DNA of 49,138 nt from an uncultured Clostridia bacterium (GTDB taxonomy: Bacteria > Bacillota > Clostridia > Oscillospirales > Ruminococcaceae), in the NCBI GenBank assembly GCA_947166945.1, contig CAMVGH010000006.1, positions 1-49,138 of the forward strand, written 5' to 3'. Both the position numbers and the translations under genes were made by a program. Shown here piece by piece: positions 18,326 to 25,681 of the stretch (the first letter of the stretch is position 1; each line of letters begins with the position of its first letter). Below the pieces are notes generated by a model. That model made no database searches, was not told the origin of the DNA, and was given only the letters and a program-made list of their open reading frames with translations.

Positions 18326-18622
18326 TTATATCATTCCGTCGAAGAACTCGATGGTCTTGGAATCAGCTGTGAGTGTTACGACAGCCTTTTTCCAGTCGGA
18401 GGTATAACCCTCGCTTCTGCCCATTCTCTTCTTCTTGCCTTTGACGCTGATCGTATTCACTTTATCGACCTTTACGCCGAAAAGCTGCTCGACAGCCTTC
18501 TTTATTTCGATCTTGTTAGCGGACTTTGCGACTCTGAAAGTGTACTTGCGGTCCGCGATTCCTTCCATAGATCTTTCGGTGATTATAGGGCGGACGATTA
18601 TGTCCTGTGCTGTTCTTTCCAT
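18326..18622 (-). CDS. rplW: 50S ribosomal protein L23 (uL23)
   Basis: A 98-residue exit-tunnel protein that docks trigger factor and SRP. It has the start [20 protein letters not shown] and the loop [20 protein letters not shown]. The ATG overlaps the rplD stop by one base (TGATG), with AGGAGG ten bases upstream inside rplD. Confidence 0.97.
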   Translation of the reverse strand: MERTAQDIIVRPIITERSMEGIADRKYTFRVAKSANKIEIKKAVEQLFGVKVDKVNTISVKGKKKRMGRSEGYTSDWKKAVVTLTADSKTIEFFDGMI

Positions 18623-19245
18623 CAGGCGTAAACCTCCTCTATCTTAGCCACCGCATCCTTTACGACAACGAACTTGTTGCAGTTAAGGATATCGTAAACA
18701 TTGAGCGTGTTGAACTGTGTTGTCTTTACGCCGGGAATATTGGAAGCGCTCTTGATCACTTTCTTGTCGTTGCTGTCGAGCACGATGAGTGCCTTTCCGT
18801 CAACATTGAGTGCCTTGAGCATATTCACGATCGTCTTTGTCTTGAACTCATCCGTCTTTATAGCGTCAACAACCACGATATCGTTGTCGATCACCTTGGA
18901 CGAAAGAGCGGAAAGGAGAGCGAGTCTCTTTACCTTTTTATTTAATGAGTAGCTGTAGCTTCTGGGCTTCGGACCGAGAGCAACGCCGCCGTGTCTCCAC
19001 TGAGGAGATCTGGTCGAACCCTGTCTTGCGTGGCCGGTACCCTTCTGTCTCCACGGCTTCTTGCCGCCGCCGCTTACCTCGGTTCTTGTGAGGGTGGACT
19101 GTGTACCCTGACGCTGATTAGCGAGATAATTGACAACTGCCGCGTGCATTACCGTTTCGTTCGGTTCAATGCCGAATACATTATCATTAAGCTCGAGGTC
19201 GGAAACAGGCTGACCGTTCATATCATATACTTTTACGCTTGCCAT
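18622..19245 (-). CDS. rplD: 50S ribosomal protein L4 (uL4)
   Basis: A 207-residue protein whose long loop lines the exit tunnel ([36 protein letters not shown]). In gamma-proteobacteria L4 represses its own operon; whether that holds here is unknown, though structured spacers precede rplC and rpsJ. Starts after GGAGGAGG. Confidence 0.97.
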   Translation of the reverse strand: MASVKVYDMNGQPVSDLELNDNVFGIEPNETVMHAAVVNYLANQRQGTQSTLTRTEVSGGGKKPWRQKGTGHARQGSTRSPQWRHGGVALGPKPRSYSYSLNKKVKRLALLSALSSKVIDNDIVVVDAIKTDEFKTKTIVNMLKALNVDGKALIVLDSNDKKVIKSASNIPGVKTTQFNTLNVYDILNCNKFVVVKDAVAKIEEVYA

Positions 19246-19259
19246 ATCGATCCTCCTCC

Positions 19260-19892
19260 TTACGCCTTAACCGCATCAGTAATGCAAAGTACTCCGCCCT
19301 TGGGACCGGGAACAGCACCCTTGATTGCGATAAGATTGTTTTCCGCGTCAACTTTGACGACTACGAGGTTCTGTACCGTTACGGTATCAACGCCCATGTG
19401 TCCGGGCATACCCTTGCCGGGGAATATTCTCGAAGGCGAGGAGCATGCGCCCATGGAACCCGGTTCTCTGTGGACAGGACCGGCACCGTGAGTCATCTTG
19501 AGTCTGTGCTGGTTGTGGCGCTTTACAGCACCCTGATAGCCTTTACCTTTGCTTGTACCCTGTACGTCGATAACGTCGCCTGCCGCGAATGTGTCGGCTT
19601 TCAGGACATCGCCCACATTGAGGCCGGAGATGTCGTCAAGTCTGAACTCCTTGAGGGTCTTCTTGAACGGAACATCATTCTTCTTGAAATGTCCCTGCAT
19701 AGGCTTGTTCGTGTGCTTGGGCGATACATCGCCGAAGCCCAGCTGAACTGCCTCATAGCCGTCGTTGTCGGTAGTCTTCTTCTGTACTACTACGCACGGG
19801 CCTGCTTCAACTACGGTAACGGGAACTACGTTTCCCGCTTCGTCGAAGATCTGTGTCATACCGATCTTCTTTGCGATCAAACCTTTTTTCAT
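19260..19892 (-). CDS. rplC: 50S ribosomal protein L3 (uL3)
   Basis: A 210-residue assembly-initiator protein near the peptidyl-transferase centre, [20 protein letters not shown] with the long loop [28 protein letters not shown] lies eight bases before the ATG. It is preceded by a 144-nt spacer packed with hairpins. Confidence 0.97.
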   Translation of the reverse strand: MKKGLIAKKIGMTQIFDEAGNVVPVTVVEAGPCVVVQKKTTDNDGYEAVQLGFGDVSPKHTNKPMQGHFKKNDVPFKKTLKEFRLDDISGLNVGDVLKADTFAAGDVIDVQGTSKGKGYQGAVKRHNQHRLKMTHGAGPVHREPGSMGACSSPSRIFPGKGMPGHMGVDTVTVQNLVVVKVDAENNLIAIKGAVPGPKGGVLCITDAVKA

Positions 19893-19915
19893 GGTTTTTC
19901 CTCCTTTGGTTATTG

Positions 19916-20020
19916 GTCGGGGGCTTTCCCCGACATGACCAAGTGCAGCGTATCTGCCTTGGTTAGTGGTCGGCTTTAGCCGACATAACTCGAAACTTCA
20001 TCTTTGGTGACTTTTGTCAC
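19916..20020 (-). promoter_or_regulatory. Four-hairpin spacer between rpsJ and rplC
   Basis: On the minus strand, in order: GTGAC-AAAA-GTCAC (20020-20007), GTCGGCT-AAAGCCGAC (19984-19969), CCAAG..GCAG-CTGC..CTTGG (19962-19939), and GTCGGGG-AAAGCCCCCGAC (19934-19916). The second and fourth share ATGTCGG..AAAGCC..CGACCA and a following CTAACCAAGG-like segment, an imperfect duplication. The last hairpin ends about ten bases before the rplC ribosome site. It could regulate rplC or mark RNA processing. Confidence 0.5.
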
Positions 20021-20036
20021 GGGTGGGGAACCATTT

Positions 20037-20345
20037 TTAGAATTCCATTGAAATTTCTACGCCCGCCGGCAGCTCAAGATTCTGAAGTGCATCAATTGTC
20101 TTGTTTGTCGGACGGATCACGTCGATGAGACGCTTGTGAGTTCTGAGCTCGAACTGCTCACGGCTGTCCTTGTACTTGTGGACTGCGCGAAGGATCGTGA
20201 TAACTTCCTTGTTTGTGGGAAGCGGGATAGGCCCTGCAACTCTGGAGCCTGTTCTCTTTGCTGTCTCAACGATCTTTGCCGCAGCTGCGTCAACGATACC
20301 GTGCTCATAGCCCTTGATCTTTACTCGAACTACTTCCTTTGCCAC
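20037..20345 (-). CDS. rpsJ: 30S ribosomal protein S10 (uS10)
   Basis: A 102-residue protein, [20 protein letters not shown], with [20 protein letters not shown] and the end [14 protein letters not shown] place the start at GTG 20345, after AAAGGGG, because it gives the standard S10 N-terminus and length; an ATG 11 codons upstream would add an atypical [12 protein letters not shown]10 is also NusE, the antitermination factor. First gene of the operon. Confidence 0.95.
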   Translation of the reverse strand: MAKEVVRVKIKGYEHGIVDAAAAKIVETAKRTGSRVAGPIPLPTNKEVITILRAVHKYKDSREQFELRTHKRLIDVIRPTNKTIDALQNLELPAGVEISMEF

Positions 20346-20596
20346 TGTCTTTTTACCCCTTTCGTAATATTCTGTCATCGGGTGTCATAAGGCATTTTTC
20401 CGCTCACACTATCCCGTGTGTTCCCCGAACCCCGATATATCCTCGGAGCCGTTCCCGGCGCAGGGGGTATCCGCCTCGGGCGAACCCTTCCCCGTTATTA
20501 AAGCCTTATTGTCCGCAGAGGTCTCTGCCTCCGCATACTCCGCCGAAATTCCCGGCTTTCGCCGCAACCTCCGGCATCACCGCTGTTACAGTGCAA
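20346..20596 (-). promoter_or_regulatory. Long leader of the S10 operon
   Basis: About 250 nt of 5' untranslated RNA. A long-range pair links ATAAGGC (20509-20503 read on the minus strand) with GCCTTAT (20393-20387). Hairpins GCAGA/TCTGC (20528-20515) and CACAC/GTGTG (20420-20405) are also clear. Such leaders often bind a ribosomal protein for feedback; the ligand protein is not evident here. No gene lies in this gap. Confidence 0.5.
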
Positions 20597-20601
20597 GAAT
20601 T

Positions 20602-20630
20602 ATTATACTATATTTTACCGCCGATTACAA
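20602..20630 (-). promoter_or_regulatory. Promoter of the S10-spc-alpha operon
   Basis: Minus strand: -35 TTGTAA (20630-20625), 17-nt spacer, -10 TATAAT (20607-20602), preceded by an A/T-rich UP-element-like stretch (20631-20645). It fits sigma-A consensus well. Confidence 0.85.
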
Positions 20631-20725
20631 TATTTTTTTGAAATTTATCATGTAGAATTTTCAGCAGCACGCCGCCGGCAAATTGTGCAGTTTTCACAAA
20701 TAAGAAGCCGCCGGCGCTTGAGAAC

Positions 20726-20763
20726 GGGGGAGGAACCTTTTCCGAAGAAAAGATCCCTCCCCC
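20726..20763 (-). repeat. Palindromic repeat element, possibly also the DUF2085-operon terminator
   Basis: An imperfect palindrome with GGGGGAGG at one end and CCTCCCCC at the other and CTTTT/AAAAG inside, loop TTCG-like. On the minus strand it is preceded by AAAGTTTTTTGGAAGAGGGG, a sequence also seen at 32271-32290. Related elements occur at 32281, 36277 and 49075. There is no proper U-run, so terminator function is uncertain. Confidence 0.6.
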
Positions 20764-20799
20764 AAGCCCCTCTTCCAAAAAACTTTTGACGCTGCGCCC

Positions 20800-21174
20800 T
20801 TATTTCAGAGCTTTCAGCGCTTTAAAAAGCGCCGCCGCGATATGAAAGTAGAGGAATATTATGCCCGCTCCGCCCATTATTCCGGTAATAAGCCGGCGGA
20901 TATTGTCCGATTCAAGGACGCCGATACGCTGAATGAACCAGTCGGCTCCCATGACCAATAATAATACGAGAGATAATACCGGGGATAACGCTTTGCGGAA
21001 AATAAGCATCACCACCGCGGATAATTGCCCGAGAAATACCCCCGTACAGCGTGCGCAGAGCGGGAACTGATAGCCGCCGATAAAAAAGCTGCGGTCCGCC
21101 CGCTGATGACACCCGGCGCGCTCCCCCAGTTCCATCAGCCGGAACCACAATTCATCTTTCTTCAGACTTTCCAT
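20800..21174 (-). CDS. DUF2085 family membrane protein
   Basis: About 124 residues. The family signature is clear: AGCHQRADRSFFIGGYQFPL followed by CARCTGVFLGQ, a conserved Cys/His/Arg cluster next to the first membrane helix. Three hydrophobic segments follow (LSAVVMLIF, VLSLVLLLVMGADWFI, ITGIMGGAGIIFLYFHIAAA). I use ATG 21174, overlapping the upstream zinc-ribbon gene by 13 bases; an ATG seven codons further upstream is possible. Function of the family is unknown. Last gene of the five-gene cassette. Confidence 0.8.
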   Translation of the reverse strand: MESLKKDELWFRLMELGERAGCHQRADRSFFIGGYQFPLCARCTGVFLGQLSAVVMLIFRKALSPVLSLVLLLVMGADWFIQRIGVLESDNIRRLITGIMGGAGIIFLYFHIAAALFKALKALK

Positions 21175-21371
21175 TTGTGTCCGCAGTTCCCGCATATCCA
21201 GTACTGGCGCGTTTTCGTTTTCTGCCCTTCTCCGCACAGTCCGCACAGCAGCCCTATCCAGCCGAACAGCAGATACCCGATACAGCCCTTCCCTGCGGAA
21301 AAATCCTTTCCGGTAGTCTGCGTCTCATTTATGATCTGGCAATATTCATACCCGCATTTAGGACATCTCAC
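21162..21371 (-). CDS. Small zinc-ribbon protein, paralogue 1
   Basis: A 69-residue protein starting at GTG 21371, seven bases after AAAGGAG; the longer frame upstream has no ribosome site. It has paired motifs CPKCGYEYC near the N-terminus and CGNCGHKWKV at the very end, around a glycine-rich hydrophobic middle (GCIGYLLFGWIGLLCGLCG). The layout matches the next gene upstream: CPxCG, T..D.S...G..GYL.G, GLL.G..G, CG.CG.KWK. A likely zinc-binding or membrane-touching protein of unknown role. Confidence 0.8.
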   Translation of the reverse strand: MRCPKCGYEYCQIINETQTTGKDFSAGKGCIGYLLFGWIGLLCGLCGEGQKTKTRQYWICGNCGHKWKV

Positions 21372-21384
21372 AGCTGATCTCCTT

Positions 21385-21606
21385 TCAATCTTCCAGCATC
21401 TTCCACTTTGCGCCGCATTCACCGCAGCAACACACTTCTTCATAGAAGACCTTTTCGTCCCCGAGAAATCCGAGCAGCAGTCCCCTCTTCTTCTTCCCGC
21501 TCATAAGATACCCCGATACTCCGAGCCTGGGAGAGTAATCGTTCCTTGTAGTGAATCGTTCGGTAGTTGTACCGACATCATCACTGCCGCACATCGGACA
21601 CGTCAT
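21385..21606 (-). CDS. Small zinc-ribbon protein, paralogue 2
   Basis: A 73-residue protein starting MTCPMCGSDDVGTTTERFTT and ending CGECGAKWKMLED. The ATG at 21606 overlaps the stop of the upstream membrane-protein gene (ATGA) and has GGAGACC before it; the longer open frame is rejected. It shares its whole pattern with paralogue 1 (13 nt downstream), so the pair probably arose by duplication. Between the ribbons lies LGVSGYLMSGKKKRGLLLGF. Function unknown. Confidence 0.82.
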   Translation of the reverse strand: MTCPMCGSDDVGTTTERFTTRNDYSPRLGVSGYLMSGKKKRGLLLGFLGDEKVFYEEVCCCGECGAKWKMLED

Positions 21607-22235
21607 AGCAGGTCTCCTTTCGCGTTGCCGCCGAATTTGTTGTTTGCAAGTTTTATCACCGCCGCTATACCCGCTACAAGCGCCATTAATCCGAAAAACC
21701 AGAGCGCAAGTTCCCACACCGGGTGATCATGCGTCTCGAAAAATGGATACGGTGCCGGCGCAAGATAGAAATAGTTCAGCGTATATACCGTGAAAGCATA
21801 TACCGCAGTCGCCCCGAACGGCAGCCATAAAGCGCGGCGCTCTCTTACGCCCTCCTCGAACACAATGTAGGAAGTCACAGAGATAAGCGGGCAGGCAAGG
21901 TGATGCATGAACCCGTTCACATGACCGAGCAGCCGGCTTATCATCTCGGAAGCGCCGCCGAACGGGATAAAAATGCACATCACCACGATAAATGTCATGG
22001 TAAGTCCGCAGGCGGAGAGATACCTCATTCCCCGGACACACGCCCGGAGCTTTCTGTTCCTCGTACTGCGGAACGCTATGTACATTGCCGAGGAAATGAC
22101 CGCGACAACATTCGACAATTGGGTGTAGTACAGCCAGAAATCCGGTATGTTCCGCGCTATCCGGACAATGATGCCGATACTGCCGAGAACGAAAGCTATG
22201 ATATTCAGGGTAAGGGCGATCTTTGGTTTGTTCAT
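21603..22235 (-). CDS. Six-helix membrane protein, Pr6Pr / FAR-17a/AIG1-like
   Basis: A 210-residue protein with six predicted membrane segments (about residues 6-26, 37-56, 70-92, 104-128, 137-160, 172-195). The YYTQLSN motif after helix 1 and the His-rich HVNGFMHHLACP segment fit the Pr6Pr/FAR-17a/AIG1-like superfamily, in which eukaryotic members are lipid (FAHFA) hydrolases with Thr/His active sites. Whether this bacterial protein is an enzyme is not known. It overlaps both neighbours by four bases (ATGA), so the cassette is translationally coupled. Confidence 0.72.
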   Translation of the reverse strand: MNKPKIALTLNIIAFVLGSIGIIVRIARNIPDFWLYYTQLSNVVAVISSAMYIAFRSTRNRKLRACVRGMRYLSACGLTMTFIVVMCIFIPFGGASEMISRLLGHVNGFMHHLACPLISVTSYIVFEEGVRERRALWLPFGATAVYAFTVYTLNYFYLAPAPYPFFETHDHPVWELALWFFGLMALVAGIAAVIKLANNKFGGNAKGDLL

Positions 22236-22936
22236 TGTGCGTTCTCCGTTAATGCAGGGGGTTCGGCGCGTTCTATCGGCGCGGAGGGGTCACATTCCTG
22301 TACAGCTATCATAAATTTCTGTTCTTTTCCGTCGAGGAGATAGCTTACAGTTAGACCACTGCATTCTCCTTCACGATGTACTGACAGAAGATATTCCTGA
22401 CAATAGTCCGTAACGCCTGTCATCTGCTCATTCTGTGAGATCTTGCTGTCGTCATAGCTGACGATCACGCTCTTTGCTTCGCCAACCTCACTTCTGATCT
22501 TCGCGGTCTTTACCGCACTCGCGTAATCGTTGAGCAGCAGTTCCCCGTCAGCAAAGTAGTGGCGTTTTGCGCGGGAGTAGTTGTAGAAGCCCTCACTGCC
22601 CTTTGCGGCGAACGACCACTCCGTATCTCCGGTGTGCCATGTGTCGAGCTCGGTGCCGTTGTTGAATTCGTAGTATTCCTCGCCGGTCCCGGCGTCGCGC
22701 CCGATATACATATACTGCATCACATCTCCGGCAAAGCGGTAGGTTATTTCCTGAACAACTGTTCCCGTGATCTCGTCGGTCACCGTGATATGGGCGGCTT
22801 CAAGCTCCGTGTGCAGCTTCTTTGCCTTATCCACGAGTTCTTTGCCCTCGTAACTCGCGCTGCTGCACGCCGACAAAGCGAAAATGCAATATACCATTAT
22901 AATATATACAGGGATAAGTCTTTGGAATTTCCTCAT
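22232..22936 (-). CDS. Putative lipoprotein of unknown function
   Basis: A 234-residue exported protein. The signal peptide MRKFQRLIPVYIIMVYCIFA ends in a lipobox LSAC, giving Cys24 as the lipidated residue. The mature part reads like a beta-rich domain of the LolA/LppX-like or outer-surface type (alternating strands such as VVQEITYRFAGDVMQYMYIG), but I cannot assign a family. ACGAGGAAAT precedes the ATG. First gene of the five-gene cassette; its start lies only about 20 nt after the ptsH terminator stem, so it may depend on read-through or an unseen promoter. Confidence 0.8.
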   Translation of the reverse strand: MRKFQRLIPVYIIMVYCIFALSACSSASYEGKELVDKAKKLHTELEAAHITVTDEITGTVVQEITYRFAGDVMQYMYIGRDAGTGEEYYEFNNGTELDTWHTGDTEWSFAAKGSEGFYNYSRAKRHYFADGELLLNDYASAVKTAKIRSEVGEAKSVIVSYDDSKISQNEQMTGVTDYCQEYLLSVHREGECSGLTVSYLLDGKEQKFMIAVQECDPSAPIERAEPPALTENAQ

Positions 22937-22955
22937 ATATTTCCTCGTAAAACAT

Positions 22956-22979
22956 AAGCCGCACCATCAGGCGCGGCTT
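22956..22979 (-). terminator. ptsH terminator
   Basis: Minus strand stem AAGCCGCGC / GTGCGGCTT (22979-22971 with 22964-22956, one G.U pair), loop of six, followed by ATGTTTT. It begins 21 nt after the ptsH stop. The short U-run suggests incomplete termination into the lipoprotein operon. Confidence 0.75.
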
Positions 22980-23000
22980 TGTTTCTGCTATTTATTTGAA

Positions 23001-23264
23001 TTATTCTTCAAATCCGCTTTCGATAAGCTTTGTGAGGCCGTCAACAGCAAGCTGCTCATCAGAACCGTCTGCGATGATCCTGATAGGTGTACCGCCTACG
23101 ATACCGAGAGAAAGGATACCGAGCAGGCTCTTTGCGTTTACTCTGCGCTCTTCCTTTTCTACCCAGATAGACGATTTATACTCATTTGCCTTCTGAATGA
23201 AGAATGTAGCGGGTCTTGCGTGCAGACCGACCTGATTCTTGACCTCAACTTCTCTTACGAACAT
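23001..23264 (-). CDS. ptsH: HPr family phosphocarrier protein
   Basis: An 87-residue phosphocarrier of the sugar PTS. His15 is in QVGLHARPATFF and the regulatory Ser46 in VNAKSLLGILSLG, so both the PEP/EI site and the HPr-kinase site are present, as expected for a carbon-catabolite-control HPr. The start is ATG 23264, with GGAGGGA eight bases upstream; the longer frame adds only MEGSF. It is monocistronic in appearance, with its own promoter and terminator, and not linked to ptsI here. Confidence 0.95.
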   Translation of the reverse strand: MFVREVEVKNQVGLHARPATFFIQKANEYKSSIWVEKEERRVNAKSLLGILSLGIVGGTPIRIIADGSDEQLAVDGLTKLIESGFEE

Positions 23265-23340
23265 GAAAGATCCCTCCATCTTTTTACTTTATATGTGTCT
23301 CCTCAATTGCAGCTTCTGATCGTAACCGCATTACATCATT

Positions 23341-23369
23341 AGTATAGCCGCAAAAGCCTTTCAAGTCAA
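23341..23369 (-). promoter_or_regulatory. ptsH promoter
   Basis: Minus strand: -35 TTGACT (23369-23364), exactly 17 nt, -10 TATACT (23346-23341). Leader of about 70 nt to the ATG at 23264. Confidence 0.85.
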
Positions 23370-23432
23370 CAGATTTTTTTCGATTTTATTCCAAAATCGT
23401 CATAATTCTCCGATTTAATCCAATTGAACCTT

Positions 23433-23453
23433 AAAAAAACAACCCTCGTTGTT
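23433..23453 (-). terminator. Terminator of the rimM-trmD operon
   Basis: Minus strand stem AACAAC-GAGG-GTTGTT (23453-23438) followed by five or more U. It lies about 65 nt after the trmD stop. Confidence 0.8.
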
Positions 23454-23519
23454 GATTTTGTCTAAAATCTTTTCAACAGCCTATGAATAATGACCAATAT
23501 CTTTCAACAGGACGGCATT

Positions 23520-24221
23520 TCACGTATCTTTGACATTCCCCGTCAACATATCCGGACGTTTCTCACGGGTGACAGCAAGCGACTGTTCGTCCTGCCATTT
23601 CTGAATGTTCGCGTGGTGTCCGGAAATCAGCACCTCGGGGACGCGGCGCCCCCGCCATTCCTCGGGGCGGGTGTACTGCGGATATTCAAGCAGCCCGTTG
23701 TAGTGGCTTTCCTTTGAATAGGCGTCCTCGTTCGGGAGGACCCCCGGCTGGAGGCGGCAGACAGCGTCCGCAAGGATAAGTGCGGGAAGCTCCCCGCCCG
23801 TCACCACGTAATCCCCGACCGAGACTTCCTCGAATTCAAGTTCGTCGAGCACCCGCCTGTCAACGCCCTCGTAATGCCCGCAGAGGATTATAAGATCCTC
23901 CTCCGAAGCAAGTTCGCGGACAAGCTGCTGATCCAGCTTTCTGCCCTGCGGGGACATATATATCAGGCGGGGACGTGCATTTTCACCGAGATCGTTTATT
24001 ATCGACATCACACAATCGTAGATCGGCTGCGCCTGCATCACCATTCCCGTGCCGCCTCCGAAAGGCTTGTCGTCAACGCGGCGGTGTTTGTCGAGAGTGT
24101 AGGCGCGTATATCCCGGCAGCCTATCTCCACCGCCCCGGATCTTCTGGCTCTTCCGATTATGCTTTCGCCGAGGACGGCTTCGCACATTGCCGGGAACAG
24201 CGTAGCTATGTTAATTCTCAT
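23520..24221 (-). CDS. trmD: tRNA (guanine37-N1)-methyltransferase
   Basis: A 233-residue SPOUT enzyme that makes m1G37 and prevents +1 frameshifting. It starts MRINIATLFPAMCEAVLGES, carries DKPFGGGTGMVMQAQPIYDC, the knot segments LIILCGHYEGVDRRV and VSVGDYVVTGGELPALILAD, and the C-terminal LISGHHANIQKWQDEQSLAV. The start lies 11 bases inside rimM (AGGAG upstream), so the two are translated together. The usual companions rpsP and ffh are not adjacent. Confidence 0.97.
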   Translation of the reverse strand: MRINIATLFPAMCEAVLGESIIGRARRSGAVEIGCRDIRAYTLDKHRRVDDKPFGGGTGMVMQAQPIYDCVMSIINDLGENARPRLIYMSPQGRKLDQQLVRELASEEDLIILCGHYEGVDRRVLDELEFEEVSVGDYVVTGGELPALILADAVCRLQPGVLPNEDAYSKESHYNGLLEYPQYTRPEEWRGRRVPEVLISGHHANIQKWQDEQSLAVTREKRPDMLTGNVKDT

Positions 24222-24747
24222 CGTCTTTTATCTCCTCGGGGTCGAACAATCCGTCAAGCGGGCGTATGGTTATCCTCCCGCCCTCGATATCCGTTTCGAG
24301 CAGCACTTCCGGTATGGACGGGAACATCAGCTGACCGCCGGACGGGGTCTTTATGGAATAAACGTCCGCGGTGCCGTTCTGATAGACATCGTCCACCTTT
24401 CCGTAGCATTTTCCGGTATCGGCGTCATAGACCTCCAGCCCGATCACGTCCTGTATGAACCATGTATTCTCCGGCAGCTCTATGTCGTCCCGCCTGAAAT
24501 ACAGCATCTTCCCTATAAGCTTTTCCGCGTCCTCCGGAGTATCCGTGCCGTCAAGCCTGAGCACCGCCACATCACTTTTCAGGTAGCGGACTTTCTTCGG
24601 GTGTACCGGAGTATGCTCCCTGCCGAGGTACAGCGTTTCAAAATCGCAGAGCATTTCAGGCTCGTCGCAGTAATACTGTACCCGCACATCGCCTTTCAGA
24701 CCTTGCAGTTTAGTTATCTTTCCTATTTCAAGAAACTCTTTTTTCAT
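24211..24747 (-). CDS. rimM: 16S rRNA processing protein RimM
   Basis: A 178-residue 30S-maturation factor. The N-terminal RimM barrel starts MKKEFLEIGKITKLQGLKGD and the C-terminal PRC-barrel includes DVIGLEVYDADTGKCYGKVD and VLLETDIEGGRITIRPLDGL. ATG 24747 with CGGAGG is the start; the 78-codon open frame upstream is not family-like. It precedes and overlaps trmD, the classic pair. Confidence 0.96.
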   Translation of the reverse strand: MKKEFLEIGKITKLQGLKGDVRVQYYCDEPEMLCDFETLYLGREHTPVHPKKVRYLKSDVAVLRLDGTDTPEDAEKLIGKMLYFRRDDIELPENTWFIQDVIGLEVYDADTGKCYGKVDDVYQNGTADVYSIKTPSGGQLMFPSIPEVLLETDIEGGRITIRPLDGLFDPEEIKDDEN

Positions 24748-25033
24748 AACAGCCTCCGTTTGTCTTATATAGAATAGTATATCACATTCCCGCCAAAAAT
24801 AAAAGGGGGAGTGAACAAAAGGCTCGATATCGGGCGAAAAGTGGGCGGGTTCACCACTTTTATATAACGACCGCAAGATATTGTGTCTGCGGAGTTCCAA
24901 AACACAATATTTTGTAAAATGTGACAAAAATTTGTGAATACACTTCAAATCCGCATATCCAAATTTGTACAAATCAACCAAAAAAATCAGCCAAATTTTT
25001 ATGCTTTTGGTTTATCAAATCTTAAATTTGTTC

Positions 25034-25062
25034 TTGCAATTTCCCGTCGGGGAGTGTATAAT
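25034..25062 (+). promoter_or_regulatory. Promoter of the dcw cluster (mraZ promoter)
   Basis: -35 TTGCAA (25034-25039), 17-nt spacer, -10 TATAAT (25057-25062). It gives a leader of about 190 nt before the mraZ start. AAAGTGGTAT lies at 25070-25079 and AAAGTGTTGA at 25170-25179, resembling the AAAGTG core reported for Mollicute MraZ boxes, but they are not closely spaced repeats. Confidence 0.8.
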
Positions 25063-25127
25063 ATAGAGTAAAGTGGTATAGAAGTCATATAAGTTGTGAT
25101 TTCGTCACTTTTGAACCTATTCAACAG

Positions 25128-25184
25128 AGTTTTCAACAGTTTTGCGGTTTGAAACCCCGAAAACAGTTGAAAGTGTTGAAAACT
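25128..25184 (+). promoter_or_regulatory. Large inverted repeat in the mraZ leader
   Basis: AGTTTTCAACA (25128-25138) pairs perfectly with TGTTGAAAACT (25174-25184). Inside, GTTTT/AAAAC and GGTTT/AAACC can pair too, so the whole segment can form a long hairpin. There is no U-run after it. Possibly a translational or transcript-stability control of mraZ. Confidence 0.5.
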
Positions 25185-25260
25185 TCCGGGCGCGGGCAGA
25201 AATATCCCCGCCGCACTTACCATAATACCCCCCCATTTTCAGCGAAAGGAGATGACAGCA

Positions 25261-25680
25261 TTGCTCGGCGAATTCAAAAGCACACTTGACAGCAAAGGAC
25301 GCATGAACTTCCCCGTGAAAGTACGCGAGGAGCTGGGCGATGTGTTCATGATCTCCAAAACGCTGGATCAGCACTGTATAAAAGTATATACCATGGAAGA
25401 CTGGAATGCCCTCGCGGACAAGATAAAGGAGCTTCCCCAGACCAAGACCGCCAACTTACAGCGTGTGCTGTTCGGAAGCGCTTTCGCTGTGGAGCCGGAC
25501 AAGCAGGGGCGCGCCCTCATACCTGCCCCGCTGCGTGAATACGCAGGTCTGAAGACCGACGTTGTCATAGTCGGACTGGTGGGCAGAGCCGAGATATGGG
25601 ACAAGGAAAAGTGGGAGGAATTCAACAGCGCCGACAAGGACGAGGATATCGTGTCCGTGGCAATGGAACTGGGACTGTAA
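25261..25680 (+). CDS. mraZ: Division/wall cluster transcriptional regulator MraZ
   Basis: A 139-residue protein of two AbrB-like MraZ repeats: the first has GEFKSTLDSKGRMNFP, the second GSAFAVEPDKQGRALIPAPL. MraZ forms rings and represses its own dcw promoter. I choose TTG 25261, nine bases after AAAGGAG, which gives the family start MLGEF; the ATG at 25252 abuts the ribosome site. rsmH follows after one base. Confidence 0.95.
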   Translation: MLGEFKSTLDSKGRMNFPVKVREELGDVFMISKTLDQHCIKVYTMEDWNALADKIKELPQTKTANLQRVLFGSAFAVEPDKQGRALIPAPLREYAGLKTDVVIVGLVGRAEIWDKEKWEEFNSADKDEDIVSVAMELGL

Positions 25681-25681
25681 T

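Larger units (their letters stand above)
24748..25260. other. Divergent intergenic region between rimM and mraZ
   Basis: About 510 bases without a gene. It holds the mraZ promoter (25034-25062) and leader, a possible weak rimM promoter (minus -10 TATACT at 24781-24776, poor -35), an AAAAGTGG/CCACTTTT hairpin (24837-24861), and a 9-bp inverted repeat ATATTGTGT/ACACAATAT (24878-24886, 24902-24910). Between 24920 and 25030 AAATTTGT-like A/T tracts recur, a possible UP-element or protein-binding region. Confidence 0.6.

Noticed and set aside
21175-21246. N-terminal extension of the DUF2085 protein
   Set aside because: It would overlap most of the zinc-ribbon tail of the upstream gene and adds a basic stretch absent from the family pattern.
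24748-24981. Extension of rimM by 78 codons
   Set aside because: The sequence is A+T-rich promoter DNA and RimM proteins start at the MKKEFLEIGKI position.
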